Origin: Acetivibrio clariflavus DSM 19732
GTDB taxonomy: Bacteria; Bacillota; Clostridia; Acetivibrionales; Acetivibrionaceae
NCBI RefSeq assembly: GCF_000237085.1
Contig: NC_016627.1
Span: forward strand, 3,968,118 to 4,032,117
DNA: 64,000 bases
Reading direction: 5' to 3'
In this document: positions 44,381 to 54,489 of the stretch, piece after piece
How positions within the stretch are numbered: position 1 is the first letter of the stretch
How the letters are laid out: every line of letters begins with the position of its first letter
Notes under the pieces: model-generated
The model's database searches: none
The model's input: only the letters and a program-made list of their open reading frames with translations
Told to the model about the DNA's origin: nothing
Position numbers and translations under genes: made by a program

Positions 44381-45835
44381 CTATTTGACTCTTCCGGTAA
44401 AAAGCTTTGAATTTTTGCCTCTTAAAGTTACATCTTCCACAGGAAGGCCATATTCTTTTGTGATTATCTCTACAATCCTTGTAAGGCAATATCCTCCCTG
44501 GCATCTTCCCATCATAGCCCTGGCTCTGTATTTAATTCCGGCAAGCGTCCTAACCCCTAAAGGATTCTCTATCGCATCCATAATCTCTTTTTTGGTTATG
44601 TGCTCACATCGGCATACTACTTCTCCATATTCAGGACACTCTTTAATCAGTCTGTCCTTTTCGTCATTACTCAACTTGCGAAACTCCACAATTCCTTTTC
44701 TTTGGCCTATAAAATCGGGCTTTTCTATAAGATCTTCCTTATTGCCTATTATATCCCTTACCCTTTTTGCTATAGGTACCGAGGCAGTAAGGCCAGGAGA
44801 CTCAATTCCTATCAGTTGGATAAGTCCTTCAACAACTTCCGACTCCTTAATGACAAAATCTCCAAAACCGCCTACTTTAGGTCCTACCAATTTTGACCTG
44901 ATACCGGAATAATTGCCAATGACATCTTTCATTTCAATAGGCGGCAGCAATTCCTTCGCTTCTTTAAACAGCTGATTCATTACATCCCTTGTAACACTGT
45001 AATCGGACTTGGTCTTTATATATTCGGCGCTGGGTCCTATCAGTATATTCCCCTCAACAGTAGGAGTAAGATGAACTCCAAGCCCTCCGATCCCGGGCTT
45101 CGGTACGGGATAAACCGGCATATTCAGGAACTTGCTGGTTCTCTTATCCAAAATGTAGTACTGTCCCCTGCAGGGATAAATCTTGTAATTTTTGTCCCCT
45201 GCCATGGAAGATATTTTATCGGAATAAAGACCGGCCGAATTTACAATGTACCTGCAATAATAGTGCCTTCCACCGGCGCTGATCCGGAATTTACCCTTTT
45301 GTTTGCTTATTCCGAACACTTCAGTATTAAAATAAAATTTCACGCCATTTTCCCAAGCATTCTCCGCCAGTGCCACCGTGTATAAAAATGGGCTGGTAAT
45401 TGCCGTATTGGGAGATAGCATTGCACCTATTCCCCCAACATAGGGTTCTAAGTTTTTAACTTGTTCAGCATTTATAAAAGTCAACCCCGGCACACCATTC
45501 TTTTTTCCGGTATCCATCAATTTTTCTATGCCTTTAAGGTCTTCTTCATCAAAGGCTACTACCAGCTTCCCTGTCTTTTTATAAGGCACATCCAGTTCCT
45601 CACATACTTTTTCAAAACCAAGATTGCCTTCTACACAGAGCTTTGCCATCAAACTTCCCGGTTTATTGTTAAACCCGGCATGGACAACAGCACTGTTCCT
45701 GCCGCTTGTTCCTGCTGCTACATCGCTTTCCTTCTCCAACACAGCAATATTAAGTTTATACCTTGAAAGTTCCCTGGCTACGGCACAACCTACCGCACCT
45801 GCACCTATAATAATTACATCAAAACAATTTTCCAT
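44381..45835 (-). CDS. glpA: GlpA-like glycerol-3-phosphate dehydrogenase
   Basis: 484 residues. VIIIGAGAVGCAVARELSRY binds FAD at the N-terminus. The DAO-type body includes SGRNSAVVHAGFN and CRGQYYILDK. The C-terminus adds a BFD-like [2Fe-2S] domain with VCRCEH (Cys408/410) and GRCQGGYC (Cys445/450), typical of anaerobic GlpA. It oxidises glycerol-3-phosphate to dihydroxyacetone phosphate. It is first in the three-gene operon. The substrate is assigned from family and operon layout; related enzymes may use 2-hydroxyglutarate-like substrates. Confidence 0.82.
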   Translation of the reverse strand: MENCFDVIIIGAGAVGCAVARELSRYKLNIAVLEKESDVAAGTSGRNSAVVHAGFNNKPGSLMAKLCVEGNLGFEKVCEELDVPYKKTGKLVVAFDEEDLKGIEKLMDTGKKNGVPGLTFINAEQVKNLEPYVGGIGAMLSPNTAITSPFLYTVALAENAWENGVKFYFNTEVFGISKQKGKFRISAGGRHYYCRYIVNSAGLYSDKISSMAGDKNYKIYPCRGQYYILDKRTSKFLNMPVYPVPKPGIGGLGVHLTPTVEGNILIGPSAEYIKTKSDYSVTRDVMNQLFKEAKELLPPIEMKDVIGNYSGIRSKLVGPKVGGFGDFVIKESEVVEGLIQLIGIESPGLTASVPIAKRVRDIIGNKEDLIEKPDFIGQRKGIVEFRKLSNDEKDRLIKECPEYGEVVCRCEHITKKEIMDAIENPLGVRTLAGIKYRARAMMGRCQGGYCLTRIVEIITKEYGLPVEDVTLRGKNSKLFTGRVK

Positions 45836-46115
45836 ACGTAATTATCCATTCCTTTTATAAAATGCAATTTACTTATTGTATTCTATCATAAAATTATAAT
45901 TATTTGAATAACCTTCATGAAATAATTCTACTTGTCAAAAAACGATTGAAACTGTATTTTACCGTCAGTTTTCAAAACATACCGATTTAATGTGCACAAA
46001 ATCACTTTTGACATTATGAAAGTTTTTGAAATTCAAACTGCAAACGCGCTTCAAAATTAATACATGACGATACCGGGAAAAACGTATCATAAATAATCCA
46101 CAGAAATGCAATGTT
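45836..46115. other. Intergenic stretch, nothing recognised
   Basis: 280 bases between the glpA-like operon (promoter expected here) and the end of the glycan operon. No clear terminator or gene. Confidence 0.35.
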
Positions 46116-47735
46116 CTAGTTAAGATGTGCATACCTTACAAAATAATACAGGGGAGTTTCATTTTCATTCATGAAATAAGTCACCGTGCCGTATTTTCTC
46201 AATTCATTAATCAAATAATACTCGGCATCAGCACCATAATGGTAGAATAGCACATAAACCTTTTGATACTTTATGATACTGTCAACATTTTCCTTAAGAC
46301 GCTCTTCATCAAGGGTTGTAATGTATTTATAAGGTTCACACTTAAGGTTCCAATATTTGCAGCCGTAAATCAACTGTCCGTCTTCAAAAACTTTTTCCGG
46401 AAAATGAGTCAACCCCTGCTTGTATCCTGTTTTGTATTCATAAATAGGTACAGCATTTGCAAAAATATAAAGCTTTTCGTCCTCTTCAATCTTGTTGTTG
46501 AGATAATAAATCAAATATGCGGCTTCCTGGCCTTCCCTGTACATATTTTTTACATCGGTGTATTTTAACGAACCGTAGTTCAAAGCAATAATCAATATAA
46601 ATACGACAACTTCAAAAAACTTCCACCGCAACAAATCCATTAAAACTTCTGCAAAAAACAGAATCCCAAGGATTGTAAAGGGCACCAGAAACAACAGCAA
46701 ACGGTCCTGGATAGGATATTGTTCAAGCCACGATGCAACTAACGTAAACAAAACGGCTAAAACCGTATAACCACCAAGTTTGTTTTTTCTTATAAATAAA
46801 AGCATAGTCCCTCCAACCCACAGTATCAATGAGAGGGCAGCCACATCATTAAAGCTGAAACTAAAGTAATTATTAAGCATGAGATATATTAAATTCCACT
46901 GGGACAGTTTCTTGGGAAACAGAGGAAAATAAAGATGCTTCCAGTATTCCATGGACATTCCGTCAATGTTTCCTGAAACTTTACTGGTATAAATAAAATA
47001 GCAAGCTCCAAAACTTACCAGAGCTACCGCACCGAAAACCGCAGAGCTTATAAAGGCTCTCAATAATTCCTTCAGTTCACCTTCATTCTTCGAAATCTTA
47101 CGAGCTATAAACCCAAATATACCAAAAAAGAAATTATAACAGGTAATTGCGCCGATAACAAAAATCGACGGAAAGGAAATCCATACGGCAAATATGCAGA
47201 ACAAAGCATATACCCATGCAGGAATATCTTTATCCTCATAAAGTTTGTAAAGATACAGAGCTGCTATGGTAAAAAACGCATCCGGCATATAGGGTTTCAA
47301 TTCTGTTGAATAATAAATAAGCGGCGAAACGGTGGCATAAAAGGCTGTTCCCAAAAGCGGCCTTCTAAAACCTGACCTTTTAATAAGAAGATAAAAGAGT
47401 CTAATGGAAAATAAACCCGTCAAAAATGAGTATAGCCTTAATGCCCGTTGTGAACTGCCTAAAACAGTAATAAAAAATTTTACAATTAAAATAAAGCCAA
47501 TAGGTGCACTTTGCGAATAGTCCAAGGGCTTAAATAGACCGCTAAATCCCCTCTGTACTATTCCGCTGGCAAGCATGGCTTCATCATACCAGAGGGTTCT
47601 ATCCTGGATGTATGATCCCAATCTAAACAAAATCCCCATTGCTATTACAATCATATACAATATCGTCGTAAATTTTACAGGCTTTTTTACTTCCTTTAAA
47701 CTCAGTTCTATTTCTTCATTCCTTCTCGGTAACAT
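46116..47735 (-). CDS. GT39-like integral membrane glycosyltransferase
   Basis: 539 residues with about ten to eleven transmembrane helices. The first outer loop has DRTLWYDEAMLA, the Asp-Glu motif of GT-C enzymes that use lipid-phosphate sugars, and YSQSAPIGFI and YYSTELKPYMPDAFF are typical of the PMT/ArnT-like group. It would move a sugar from a polyprenyl phosphate carrier to a protein or polysaccharide on the outer face. It is the last gene of the six-gene operon, 29 bases after a GT2 that may make the lipid-linked donor. Confidence 0.82.
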   Translation of the reverse strand: MLPRRNEEIELSLKEVKKPVKFTTILYMIVIAMGILFRLGSYIQDRTLWYDEAMLASGIVQRGFSGLFKPLDYSQSAPIGFILIVKFFITVLGSSQRALRLYSFLTGLFSIRLFYLLIKRSGFRRPLLGTAFYATVSPLIYYSTELKPYMPDAFFTIAALYLYKLYEDKDIPAWVYALFCIFAVWISFPSIFVIGAITCYNFFFGIFGFIARKISKNEGELKELLRAFISSAVFGAVALVSFGACYFIYTSKVSGNIDGMSMEYWKHLYFPLFPKKLSQWNLIYLMLNNYFSFSFNDVAALSLILWVGGTMLLFIRKNKLGGYTVLAVLFTLVASWLEQYPIQDRLLLFLVPFTILGILFFAEVLMDLLRWKFFEVVVFILIIALNYGSLKYTDVKNMYREGQEAAYLIYYLNNKIEEDEKLYIFANAVPIYEYKTGYKQGLTHFPEKVFEDGQLIYGCKYWNLKCEPYKYITTLDEERLKENVDSIIKYQKVYVLFYHYGADAEYYLINELRKYGTVTYFMNENETPLYYFVRYAHLN

Positions 47736-47764
47736 CTAATTTTTCCTTTCTATGAGTAAAATAC

Positions 47765-48562
47765 CTAATTACTTTTGACATCGTACTTGCCCAGTGCAGC
47801 CCTTAGAAGAATTTTAAAAAGGAGTAAATTGCCTTTAAAAAAGCTGATTTTAGTTGGAATTTTCCCATGTTTGGGATAGCTTCTCCGGACCGGGATTTCA
47901 ATAGTTTTCATCCCGATTTTCGGTGCTTTGACAGATAAATAGGCCAAAAGCTCATAGGTATCAAACACATCGCGAAAGGGCTGAACCTCCTCATGAGTAA
48001 GAAAGCGTCTTGAATAAGCCCTGAACCCGTTTGTTGTGTCGGTATACCTGAAACCTGCCGCTAAAGAAATAATGGGGGCATGAATTAATTTCACGGCCAG
48101 GTGCCTGGTTATGGGAGTGTTTTCAGCTACTCCGCCTTTGATGTATCGTGACCCCTGAACCATATCATAGCCTTTGTTTAGGTATTCAATAAACAGAGGT
48201 ATGGATTCCACACTGTCCTTGCCGTTTCCATCAATGGTAACAATACCGTCATATCCACGCTTCAATGCCCACCAATAGCCCATCCTGAGCTGTGCACTAA
48301 GTTTACCCGGTCCCTTTTTTACAAGAAGTGTGTTTACCCCAAGGGATTCTAACCTGGTGTTCTCAGTGGAACCGTCTGTTGACCCTCCATCGCACAATAT
48401 AACGTCAATAATTTTATCAATACCTAATTCATTAATCCTTTTAAGCTGTCCAATAATCCTGTCACCCTCATTAATGACCGGTACACAAAGACAATACCTG
48501 TTTTCCTTGCCTTTGAATTCAACTGTTTCATACTCAGGCACCTGTTCTTTCATATTCATCAT
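47765..48562 (-). CDS. Family 2 glycosyltransferase (polyprenyl-phosphate sugar type)
   Basis: 265 residues, GT-A fold: YCLCVPVINEGDRI at the start, DVILCDGGSTDGST (nucleotide binding), GIVTIDGNGKDSVESIP (DxD-like) and QGSRYIKGGVAENTP. No membrane helices at the C-terminus. It likely transfers a sugar to polyprenyl phosphate as donor for the GT39-like enzyme that follows (inference from the pair). Confidence 0.85.
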   Translation of the reverse strand: MMNMKEQVPEYETVEFKGKENRYCLCVPVINEGDRIIGQLKRINELGIDKIIDVILCDGGSTDGSTENTRLESLGVNTLLVKKGPGKLSAQLRMGYWWALKRGYDGIVTIDGNGKDSVESIPLFIEYLNKGYDMVQGSRYIKGGVAENTPITRHLAVKLIHAPIISLAAGFRYTDTTNGFRAYSRRFLTHEEVQPFRDVFDTYELLAYLSVKAPKIGMKTIEIPVRRSYPKHGKIPTKISFFKGNLLLFKILLRAALGKYDVKSN

Positions 48563-48609
48563 TTCTCTCCAACGATTTTTTAAGATTTAATCCCGCTGTA
48601 TATTTTACA

Positions 48610-49407
48610 TCATTCTCCAAATACATCAACCATATAATTCATTATCCGTTCCACAATATCAAGCGAGTCGTCTTGATCTTTTTTCATTTCAATGGACACA
48701 AAGCCTTTATATGACTTTTCTCTCAAAAGGAAAGCCAGTTCACGATGTTCCTGTCTTCGGCAAATGGGTAAAAGTCCCGGTTCACTAATGTGAACATGGT
48801 TTATATAATCCACATAGCCGGCAATTTCATCTGTACTTTCCCCATTGGCAATAATGGTTCCAAAATCAAGATTTACTTTAAAGCCTTCACAATTAACATC
48901 CTTTACCAATCTTACAGCTTCCCTTGTGTAGTTTATAAAATTTGTCCCGTACATGGAAGGATTAGCCTCAATGGATATAACAGTGCCTTTCTTTAAGGCA
49001 TATTCTGAAAGTACTTTAAAAAAGTCCACAGCAATCTCATAATCTTCCTCTTTAGTCAACCACCGGTTCTTCGGGCAGCCGAAAACCATGTTTTTACACG
49101 AAACTGCCGCTGCAAAATCAACACCTTTAAACAAATAACGGGTAATACTTTCACGGTTTTCCGGGCTTTCAAAGATATTTTCCGTTCTTCCGTAAAGTAT
49201 TGACTGCATACTGCAAATCTCGAAATTGTAAAGATTTTTTAAGTCTTTTGCATGTTTTTCAGCCTCATCTATCCGATCATAAGGCCTATCGCCAATTAGT
49301 CTTGTAGGTGCTATTTCCAGGCCGCAAAAGCCGTATTTTTCCATAAGTTTATAGACTTCCAAATCTTTATTGGCATCCCAAGCTATATTAGAAATTGCAA
49401 GTTTCAT
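48610..49407 (-). CDS. Sugar phosphate isomerase/epimerase (TIM barrel)
   Basis: 265 residues of the xylose isomerase-like/AP endonuclease 2 barrel family: MKLAISNIAWD at the first strand, CGLEIAPTRLIG, VISIEANPSMYGTNFI (metal-binding Glu), FKVNLDFGTIIANGE, INHVHISEPG (His) and GFVSIEMKKDQD (final Glu). It probably isomerises a sugar used in the glycan. Its ATG overlaps the stop of the upstream epimerase gene (four bases). Confidence 0.85.
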   Translation of the reverse strand: MKLAISNIAWDANKDLEVYKLMEKYGFCGLEIAPTRLIGDRPYDRIDEAEKHAKDLKNLYNFEICSMQSILYGRTENIFESPENRESITRYLFKGVDFAAAVSCKNMVFGCPKNRWLTKEEDYEIAVDFFKVLSEYALKKGTVISIEANPSMYGTNFINYTREAVRLVKDVNCEGFKVNLDFGTIIANGESTDEIAGYVDYINHVHISEPGLLPICRRQEHRELAFLLREKSYKGFVSIEMKKDQDDSLDIVERIMNYMVDVFGE

Positions 49408-50330
49408 AGTGATTCCCCTATAAATTCCTTAATATCCTTCAATACTGCATCTTTATCGGCAATATATCCTCTCATTCCGTTAAACAGTCGATAGTGTACA
49501 GTATGTATATCATACTTTACGGGAGTGTTTAAAAATTCGTTTTTAAATTCCTTTCCGTAAATGTACTTATACAGCTCACCGGAAGAGACTGGTTCTGTCA
49601 CAAGACATAAAAGGCGAATGTCGTTTTCTATCATTGTTTCAATATGAGACCAAAGGTTCTTTAAATTATAGAACTGGTATGTATTTCTGGAATCTGTAAA
49701 AGACAGAGCATTAAAACTGGAATTCTCAAAAAACTCTTTTAAAACGGACTTTATTTCTTTACTTACTGGTTTTAGCTTGTAGAAACCGTTTTCCTGCTTT
49801 GAATAACACTCCAAAAGGTCTATTGGCGAAACCTCCTGAAGTTCTGAAAGCTTTTCTTCTTTTATCATTGATGGAATAATACTTATCATGTCAAAAATGA
49901 AATTTTTTCTCAAATTTACTCCAAACAATCCAGGAAGCCTCAATATATGATAATCTTTAACGTTTTCTATTACCCATTTTTCAAGAATATAACGATTTTT
50001 TCCATAGGGCTGAAGCCCCTCAGTATCAACAACTGTGTTCTCATCTACTCCACGAGGCTCTTTATAAACATCAACAGTAGATATCAGCACAAGCTTTTCA
50101 AACTTCATCTTTTTAATATTTTCAATAGCCTGCATTATATGTTTTAAATCCTTATCCGGTTCATGGTTTGCAAGAAATTTTTCAGACTTTACACCGCTAT
50201 ATATTACAAGGTCATGCCGGGTATAAAAAGCTTCTTCTATATTGCCGGAGTTATATTGCTTGCTGAAATGGGTCTGCATAATTAAATTGGAGCCTATAAA
50301 GCCGCTATATCCCACTAAAGTTTTATCCAC
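49404..50330 (-). CDS. NAD-dependent epimerase/dehydratase
   Basis: 308 residues from GTG at 50330, six bases after AGGGGGG, which puts the Rossmann motif TLVGYSGFIGSNL at residues 4-16 as expected. An in-frame TTG at 50393 would add 21 residues without a good site. LVLISTVDVY (Ser region) and PYGKNRYILEKWVI (Tyr-x-x-x-Lys-like, here Tyr-Gly-Lys-Asn-Arg-Tyr) mark an extended short-chain dehydrogenase for nucleotide sugars. Part of the glycan operon. Confidence 0.8.
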   Translation of the reverse strand: MDKTLVGYSGFIGSNLIMQTHFSKQYNSGNIEEAFYTRHDLVIYSGVKSEKFLANHEPDKDLKHIMQAIENIKKMKFEKLVLISTVDVYKEPRGVDENTVVDTEGLQPYGKNRYILEKWVIENVKDYHILRLPGLFGVNLRKNFIFDMISIIPSMIKEEKLSELQEVSPIDLLECYSKQENGFYKLKPVSKEIKSVLKEFFENSSFNALSFTDSRNTYQFYNLKNLWSHIETMIENDIRLLCLVTEPVSSGELYKYIYGKEFKNEFLNTPVKYDIHTVHYRLFNGMRGYIADKDAVLKDIKEFIGESL

Positions 50331-50437
50331 CAAGTTCCCCCCTAAAACTTCATTCTGCAAATCAAAGGCATAAATCTTCATATTCAAAATCACTTTTTTC
50401 CAAAAAGTTTCTTCAAACAGAGAGCATTATAACATCA

Positions 50438-51385
50438 TTATTTGACCTTTTCAACCGATTCAAAAGTATATGTGTACTTTGAATTTTGAAGTTTTAAAAT
50501 TAAGGATACAAATTTTATGACTATTGCAAACAAGGAAAAGAACCCTGTAAAACAGACCGACAGGAACAACATAATGGTTGTCCAGCCTTCAACGACTCTG
50601 TCATAGGCTATATATACAAATACGGTATAGCAAAACACGCAAATTGAAAACAATAACATCATTATGGCCATAAATATGGATATTTTCGGCACAATATCGG
50701 TGAAAATCATCAGATAGTTAAGGGCTTGGGACAGCCTTAATCTTGTGTCGAGCTTTCTTTCATGATCAATGTTCTTATTGGGCTTATACTTGTGTATATA
50801 GGTTTTAAGCCCTATGTTGTAGTATACCGCTTTTCTGTACTGAATAGATGTGTAGGAGTTGTTTATCCTGTTTACGGCCCTGCGGGACAAAACCCTGAAT
50901 CTCTCGGTCCATAGCCTTAAGCGGTTTTGCGAATATCTCTTAAACAAGCTGTAAAAAGCTCTTGAGTCCCAGCGCTCTTTGACGTCAGGAGCCGCCGAAA
51001 CAATGTCGAAGCCTTCCTGAGAATGCTTGTACACATTTATAATCTCTTTAAAGTCATAATCGGCAATAGGGCTGTCAAACTCAAAAACAAAGTCACCTAT
51101 AGAAATATCCACGCCAGCTGTAATTGCCGCTTCAGTGCCATGGTAAAAACTTAAATTGATAATGGTAAAAGATATAGCTTCAAGCTTTGAAGCCGATTTT
51201 TTCAGCATTTCAACACTTCTGTCGGTTGAAAAATCATTGACAGCAATAATCTCATACTTTTCAAAGTTTTCCGAAAGTACGGCTGCAATGCCTTCAATAA
51301 ATTCACTTATATATTTTTCATGATTCCTCACATATACTACTGCGGAAACTACTTTCTTTTCCTTATTCACAAGACCCATAATCAC
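50438..51385 (-). CDS. Membrane-anchored family 2 glycosyltransferase
   Basis: 315 residues. The GT-A part has VVSAVVYVRNHEKYI, IIAVNDFSTDRSVEML and a degenerate DxD-like FVFEFDSPIADYDF. Two C-terminal transmembrane helices (about 235-260 and 270-298) resemble GtrB/DPM1-like polyprenyl phosphate sugar transferases. Start overlaps the upstream gene by four bases. The motif after the donor site is atypical, so donor specificity is unclear. Confidence 0.78.
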   Translation of the reverse strand: MIMGLVNKEKKVVSAVVYVRNHEKYISEFIEGIAAVLSENFEKYEIIAVNDFSTDRSVEMLKKSASKLEAISFTIINLSFYHGTEAAITAGVDISIGDFVFEFDSPIADYDFKEIINVYKHSQEGFDIVSAAPDVKERWDSRAFYSLFKRYSQNRLRLWTERFRVLSRRAVNRINNSYTSIQYRKAVYYNIGLKTYIHKYKPNKNIDHERKLDTRLRLSQALNYLMIFTDIVPKISIFMAIMMLLFSICVFCYTVFVYIAYDRVVEGWTTIMLFLSVCFTGFFSLFAIVIKFVSLILKLQNSKYTYTFESVEKVK

Positions 51386-52497
51386 AATACCTCTTCCAAA
51401 TCATATACTGTACTTATCTTTCCCGACAATACACTAATGAAGGTGGGATTGTCCCAATACTTTCTTATTATTGTCGGTCTTGAATCGTCAATCTCCGATG
51501 ACAACAAAATCGGTTTCATTGAATATAGGGATTTGTAAAAACTGAAGTCATATTGGCTGCGCAAATACTTTTTTGCTATTCCCGACATATATGACCAGGA
51601 ACTTGGCGGCCTAAATTCACAGATATTGCAATTGAAAAGCCTATTTTCACTGCACAGAGGATTATTTTTTTGACACTCAAAAAGCGGCAGATTTTCATGG
51701 CAGCTCATATGCGGAGTAAAAGTAACAGAAGTAAGAGAATGAAGCCCGGTTTTACCAAAGGGCATTATAGAGAAAAAAGGTCCATCCATTACGGTTATTC
51801 CAAGTTTTTTCAGGTTTTCCCCAGGATGGCATAGTATTACTTCACAAAGCTCATATTTTATTTTAAAAGGTTCAAACCCCGCAATTGTGTTGATCTGATT
51901 TGCAGATGCATAGGTGGCATTCAGAATGTATCCGGTAGATATTGTATTTTCACCATCTATATTTATATAAAATTCCCTGGAACTTCTCTCAATACTTTCT
52001 ATTTTTACATTGAACTTCAGCTCAACCTGTGGAAATTTTTTTATTTCTTCCAAAAGATAATCTCTAAGAATTGCAGAATCATATGTATACTCTTCAACTT
52101 CAAAGGCACCGTCACACATGCCCGGATTAAAGAACTCACCGGGGTCAATTTCAATACACTTTATATTGGCATTCTTACAAAATTTCTTAAACTGTGCTGC
52201 ACTGGTCCACGAGTATTTTGAAGATGTAGCATATATCTTTTTAAAGGATGAATTTATGCAAAACTCAAACTCTCTATTGAACTTCTGAAAATATTCCGTA
52301 ACACTGTTAACTGTTGACAAAGAACGGGGATAATGATAGCCATTGTGCACCCGGGCTTGATTTATATATGTAGCACGCAAAAAAGGGCCGTTTTCGCATT
52401 CAAGTACAATAACATTATAACCTTTTCTTCCGCAAATCAGAGCCCCATATAAACCATATAAACCTGCACCAATTATAACCCTATCGTAATACCTCAT
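51382..52497 (-). CDS. FAD-dependent oxidoreductase heading the glycan operon
   Basis: 371 residues. DRVIIGAGLYGLYGALICGRKGYNVIVLE binds FAD; the body is DAO-like (ARVHNGYHYPRSL, YILNATYASANQI). A Cys-rich stretch (CHENLPLFECQKNNPLCSEN ... CNICEF) may bind metal. It is unusual as the first gene of a sugar operon and might oxidise a sugar or lipid-linked sugar (inference). GAAGGGTG lies upstream of its ATG; the IS1182-type element begins 154 bases upstream. Confidence 0.75.
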   Translation of the reverse strand: MRYYDRVIIGAGLYGLYGALICGRKGYNVIVLECENGPFLRATYINQARVHNGYHYPRSLSTVNSVTEYFQKFNREFEFCINSSFKKIYATSSKYSWTSAAQFKKFCKNANIKCIEIDPGEFFNPGMCDGAFEVEEYTYDSAILRDYLLEEIKKFPQVELKFNVKIESIERSSREFYINIDGENTISTGYILNATYASANQINTIAGFEPFKIKYELCEVILCHPGENLKKLGITVMDGPFFSIMPFGKTGLHSLTSVTFTPHMSCHENLPLFECQKNNPLCSENRLFNCNICEFRPPSSWSYMSGIAKKYLRSQYDFSFYKSLYSMKPILLSSEIDDSRPTIIRKYWDNPTFISVLSGKISTVYDLEEVL

Positions 52498-52820
52498 TTA
52501 CACCCTTCTTATCACAATGCCTTAAAATCCCTATTTTATACATTTTATTACAAATTATTTTCCGGATAAAAACCCCTATACTATCATTTTAGCTTTTTTT
52601 ACATAATTATTCAAGCACCGCAGTACAAATAATAATCCATAAAACTACAAAAGGGGCTGTTGCATTACAGACTAATAATCGTAATGCAATAGCCCCTTTT
52701 TATTTAAAATTAATATATTTTATCCTTAAAACGTTGTCTTTTATTTGTTGATCCTGAAAAAAGGGTATACTAAATAAACGACACACACTTCGCTAATTAT
52801 ACAATAAATATTTTTTATGT

Positions 52821-54443
52821 TTATGCTGTCTTTATTGGATGTAAATACGTGGCACATCGTTGTGATTGAATTTTGTTATGCAGTTTGTTTACATTATGTG
52901 CTAAAGCAAGAAGAATGCATTCTGCTAAGATGTTCTTTTTGCCTCTACACAAGAAACGTCTGAATCCCATATCTTGTTTTATTTCTCCAATAACCCCTTC
53001 GACCTGAATACTCCGATTTATTCTGAGTTCGATTCCTTCTTCACTGAGGATTCTTTCTAAGGCTTCCTCACGTTTTTGCTGGAATAATTTAGATACCTCA
53101 AGACGTTTAGTCCGTTCTTCCAGCGGTTTTTTGCTGTTTCCCTTAATGCATTTTGATTTGAAAGTACATTCACTACAATCTTCACATGTGTAGCAGGTTT
53201 TCTTACTTATATATCCTGTTTTGCTTTTACTGAACTTTATTCCTGTTACTACAAGCCTTTTTCCGTTACTACATATGTAAATATCCTTTTCTTTGTCATA
53301 TATCATATTTTCCTTTATGCTAATATCTGCTTTATACTTACGTGTCCTACTAACTTCATAATTGGATGGTTTAATAAACGCACGTTGGTTGTTTTCATCA
53401 AGATAAACGTAATTTTCCTCACTTTCATACCCTGAATCAGCAACTATATTTTTGTAAGTATACCTCAAATGACTTTTGATACTGTTTAAGAATGGTATTA
53501 GAGTGGTTGTATCTGTAGGCTGAGGACCAGCACTTATCCATACTATGTATTCAGCATCTACTCCAAACTGAATATTGTAACCAGGTTTTAATTGCCCATT
53601 CTTCATAGCATCTTCTTTCATTCTCATGAAGGTTGCATCAGGGTCTGTTTTTGAAAAACTATTTCTCTCTCCCATGGTATGTAAATGCTTATTATATTTC
53701 TTAAGTCTTGATATGTATTCATCCAGCTGTTCCAATGTTTTTTGGAGAGGAGATTTTCTTTTTCCTATTCCATAGACAAATTCGATATCTTCATCCTTTT
53801 TTATTTTGCATAGTTTACGCCTAAGCTTTTTTAGATGATACATTTTGATTTTATCTCCATATACAATTTTAAATCCGTAATCTTCTTCTGCTTTCTTAAA
53901 AAATGCAGGAATCTTATCCATAAGTTTTCGCTGATTTTTAGTAACAGAACCTTTCCAAACAAAAGTATATTTGTTTGAAGAAGCTTCAATTTTTGTCCCA
54001 TCAACAAAAAGATTCTTCATTGAAAGTTCTCCACATTCAGCAAGTATTTCAGTAAATTGTGCCATAAGATTTTCTGAAACAGGTGCAAAATGAAGGCTCC
54101 GAAATCTCGCTATTGTTGTATAATCTGGAGCAGGAGACCCTTCAAGAAGGTACATAAAGTTGATATCTCTCCTACAAGCACTTTCAATTTTTCGAGTAGT
54201 ATAACAATTATTCATATATGCGTAGAGCATGACCTTCAGCATCTGTGTTGGGGTTGCTTGTTTTTTCCTTATACGGGAATAGGTCTTATATAATTCTGTT
54301 AAATCCATCTCCTCCACTATCTGACCCAGCAACCTGACAGAATCATCATTAGGTATCATGTACTCAATATTTAACGGCAATTTTAATTGATAGAAATCAC
54401 CGCGAATGGTATAATCTTTATGTGTTAAATTATTTAGTGGCAT
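52821..54443 (-). CDS. IS1182-family DDE transposase
   Basis: 540 residues, full length. The N-terminal DUF772-type domain contains PTQMLKVMLYAYMNNCYTTRKIE. DDE residues can be placed at NLFVDGTKIEA, NIVADSGYESEENY and VEGVIGEIKQDMGFRRF. A Cys cluster, CYTCEDCSECTFKSKCIKG, lies between them as in the family. It is probably functional. Confidence 0.92.
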   Translation of the reverse strand: MPLNNLTHKDYTIRGDFYQLKLPLNIEYMIPNDDSVRLLGQIVEEMDLTELYKTYSRIRKKQATPTQMLKVMLYAYMNNCYTTRKIESACRRDINFMYLLEGSPAPDYTTIARFRSLHFAPVSENLMAQFTEILAECGELSMKNLFVDGTKIEASSNKYTFVWKGSVTKNQRKLMDKIPAFFKKAEEDYGFKIVYGDKIKMYHLKKLRRKLCKIKKDEDIEFVYGIGKRKSPLQKTLEQLDEYISRLKKYNKHLHTMGERNSFSKTDPDATFMRMKEDAMKNGQLKPGYNIQFGVDAEYIVWISAGPQPTDTTTLIPFLNSIKSHLRYTYKNIVADSGYESEENYVYLDENNQRAFIKPSNYEVSRTRKYKADISIKENMIYDKEKDIYICSNGKRLVVTGIKFSKSKTGYISKKTCYTCEDCSECTFKSKCIKGNSKKPLEERTKRLEVSKLFQQKREEALERILSEEGIELRINRSIQVEGVIGEIKQDMGFRRFLCRGKKNILAECILLALAHNVNKLHNKIQSQRCATYLHPIKTA

Positions 54444-54459
54444 AAATACATTTTACACC

Positions 54460-54489
54460 AAATTCCGGACTTTTCGAAGTCCGGAATTT
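54460..54489. terminator. Perfect 13-bp UUCG hairpin inside the IS1182 end
   Basis: AAATTCCGGACTT (54460-54472), TTCG, AAGTCCGGAATTT (54477-54489). It lies between the outer end and the transposase start. It could stop or mask read-through from outside, as some IS elements do. Confidence 0.55.
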
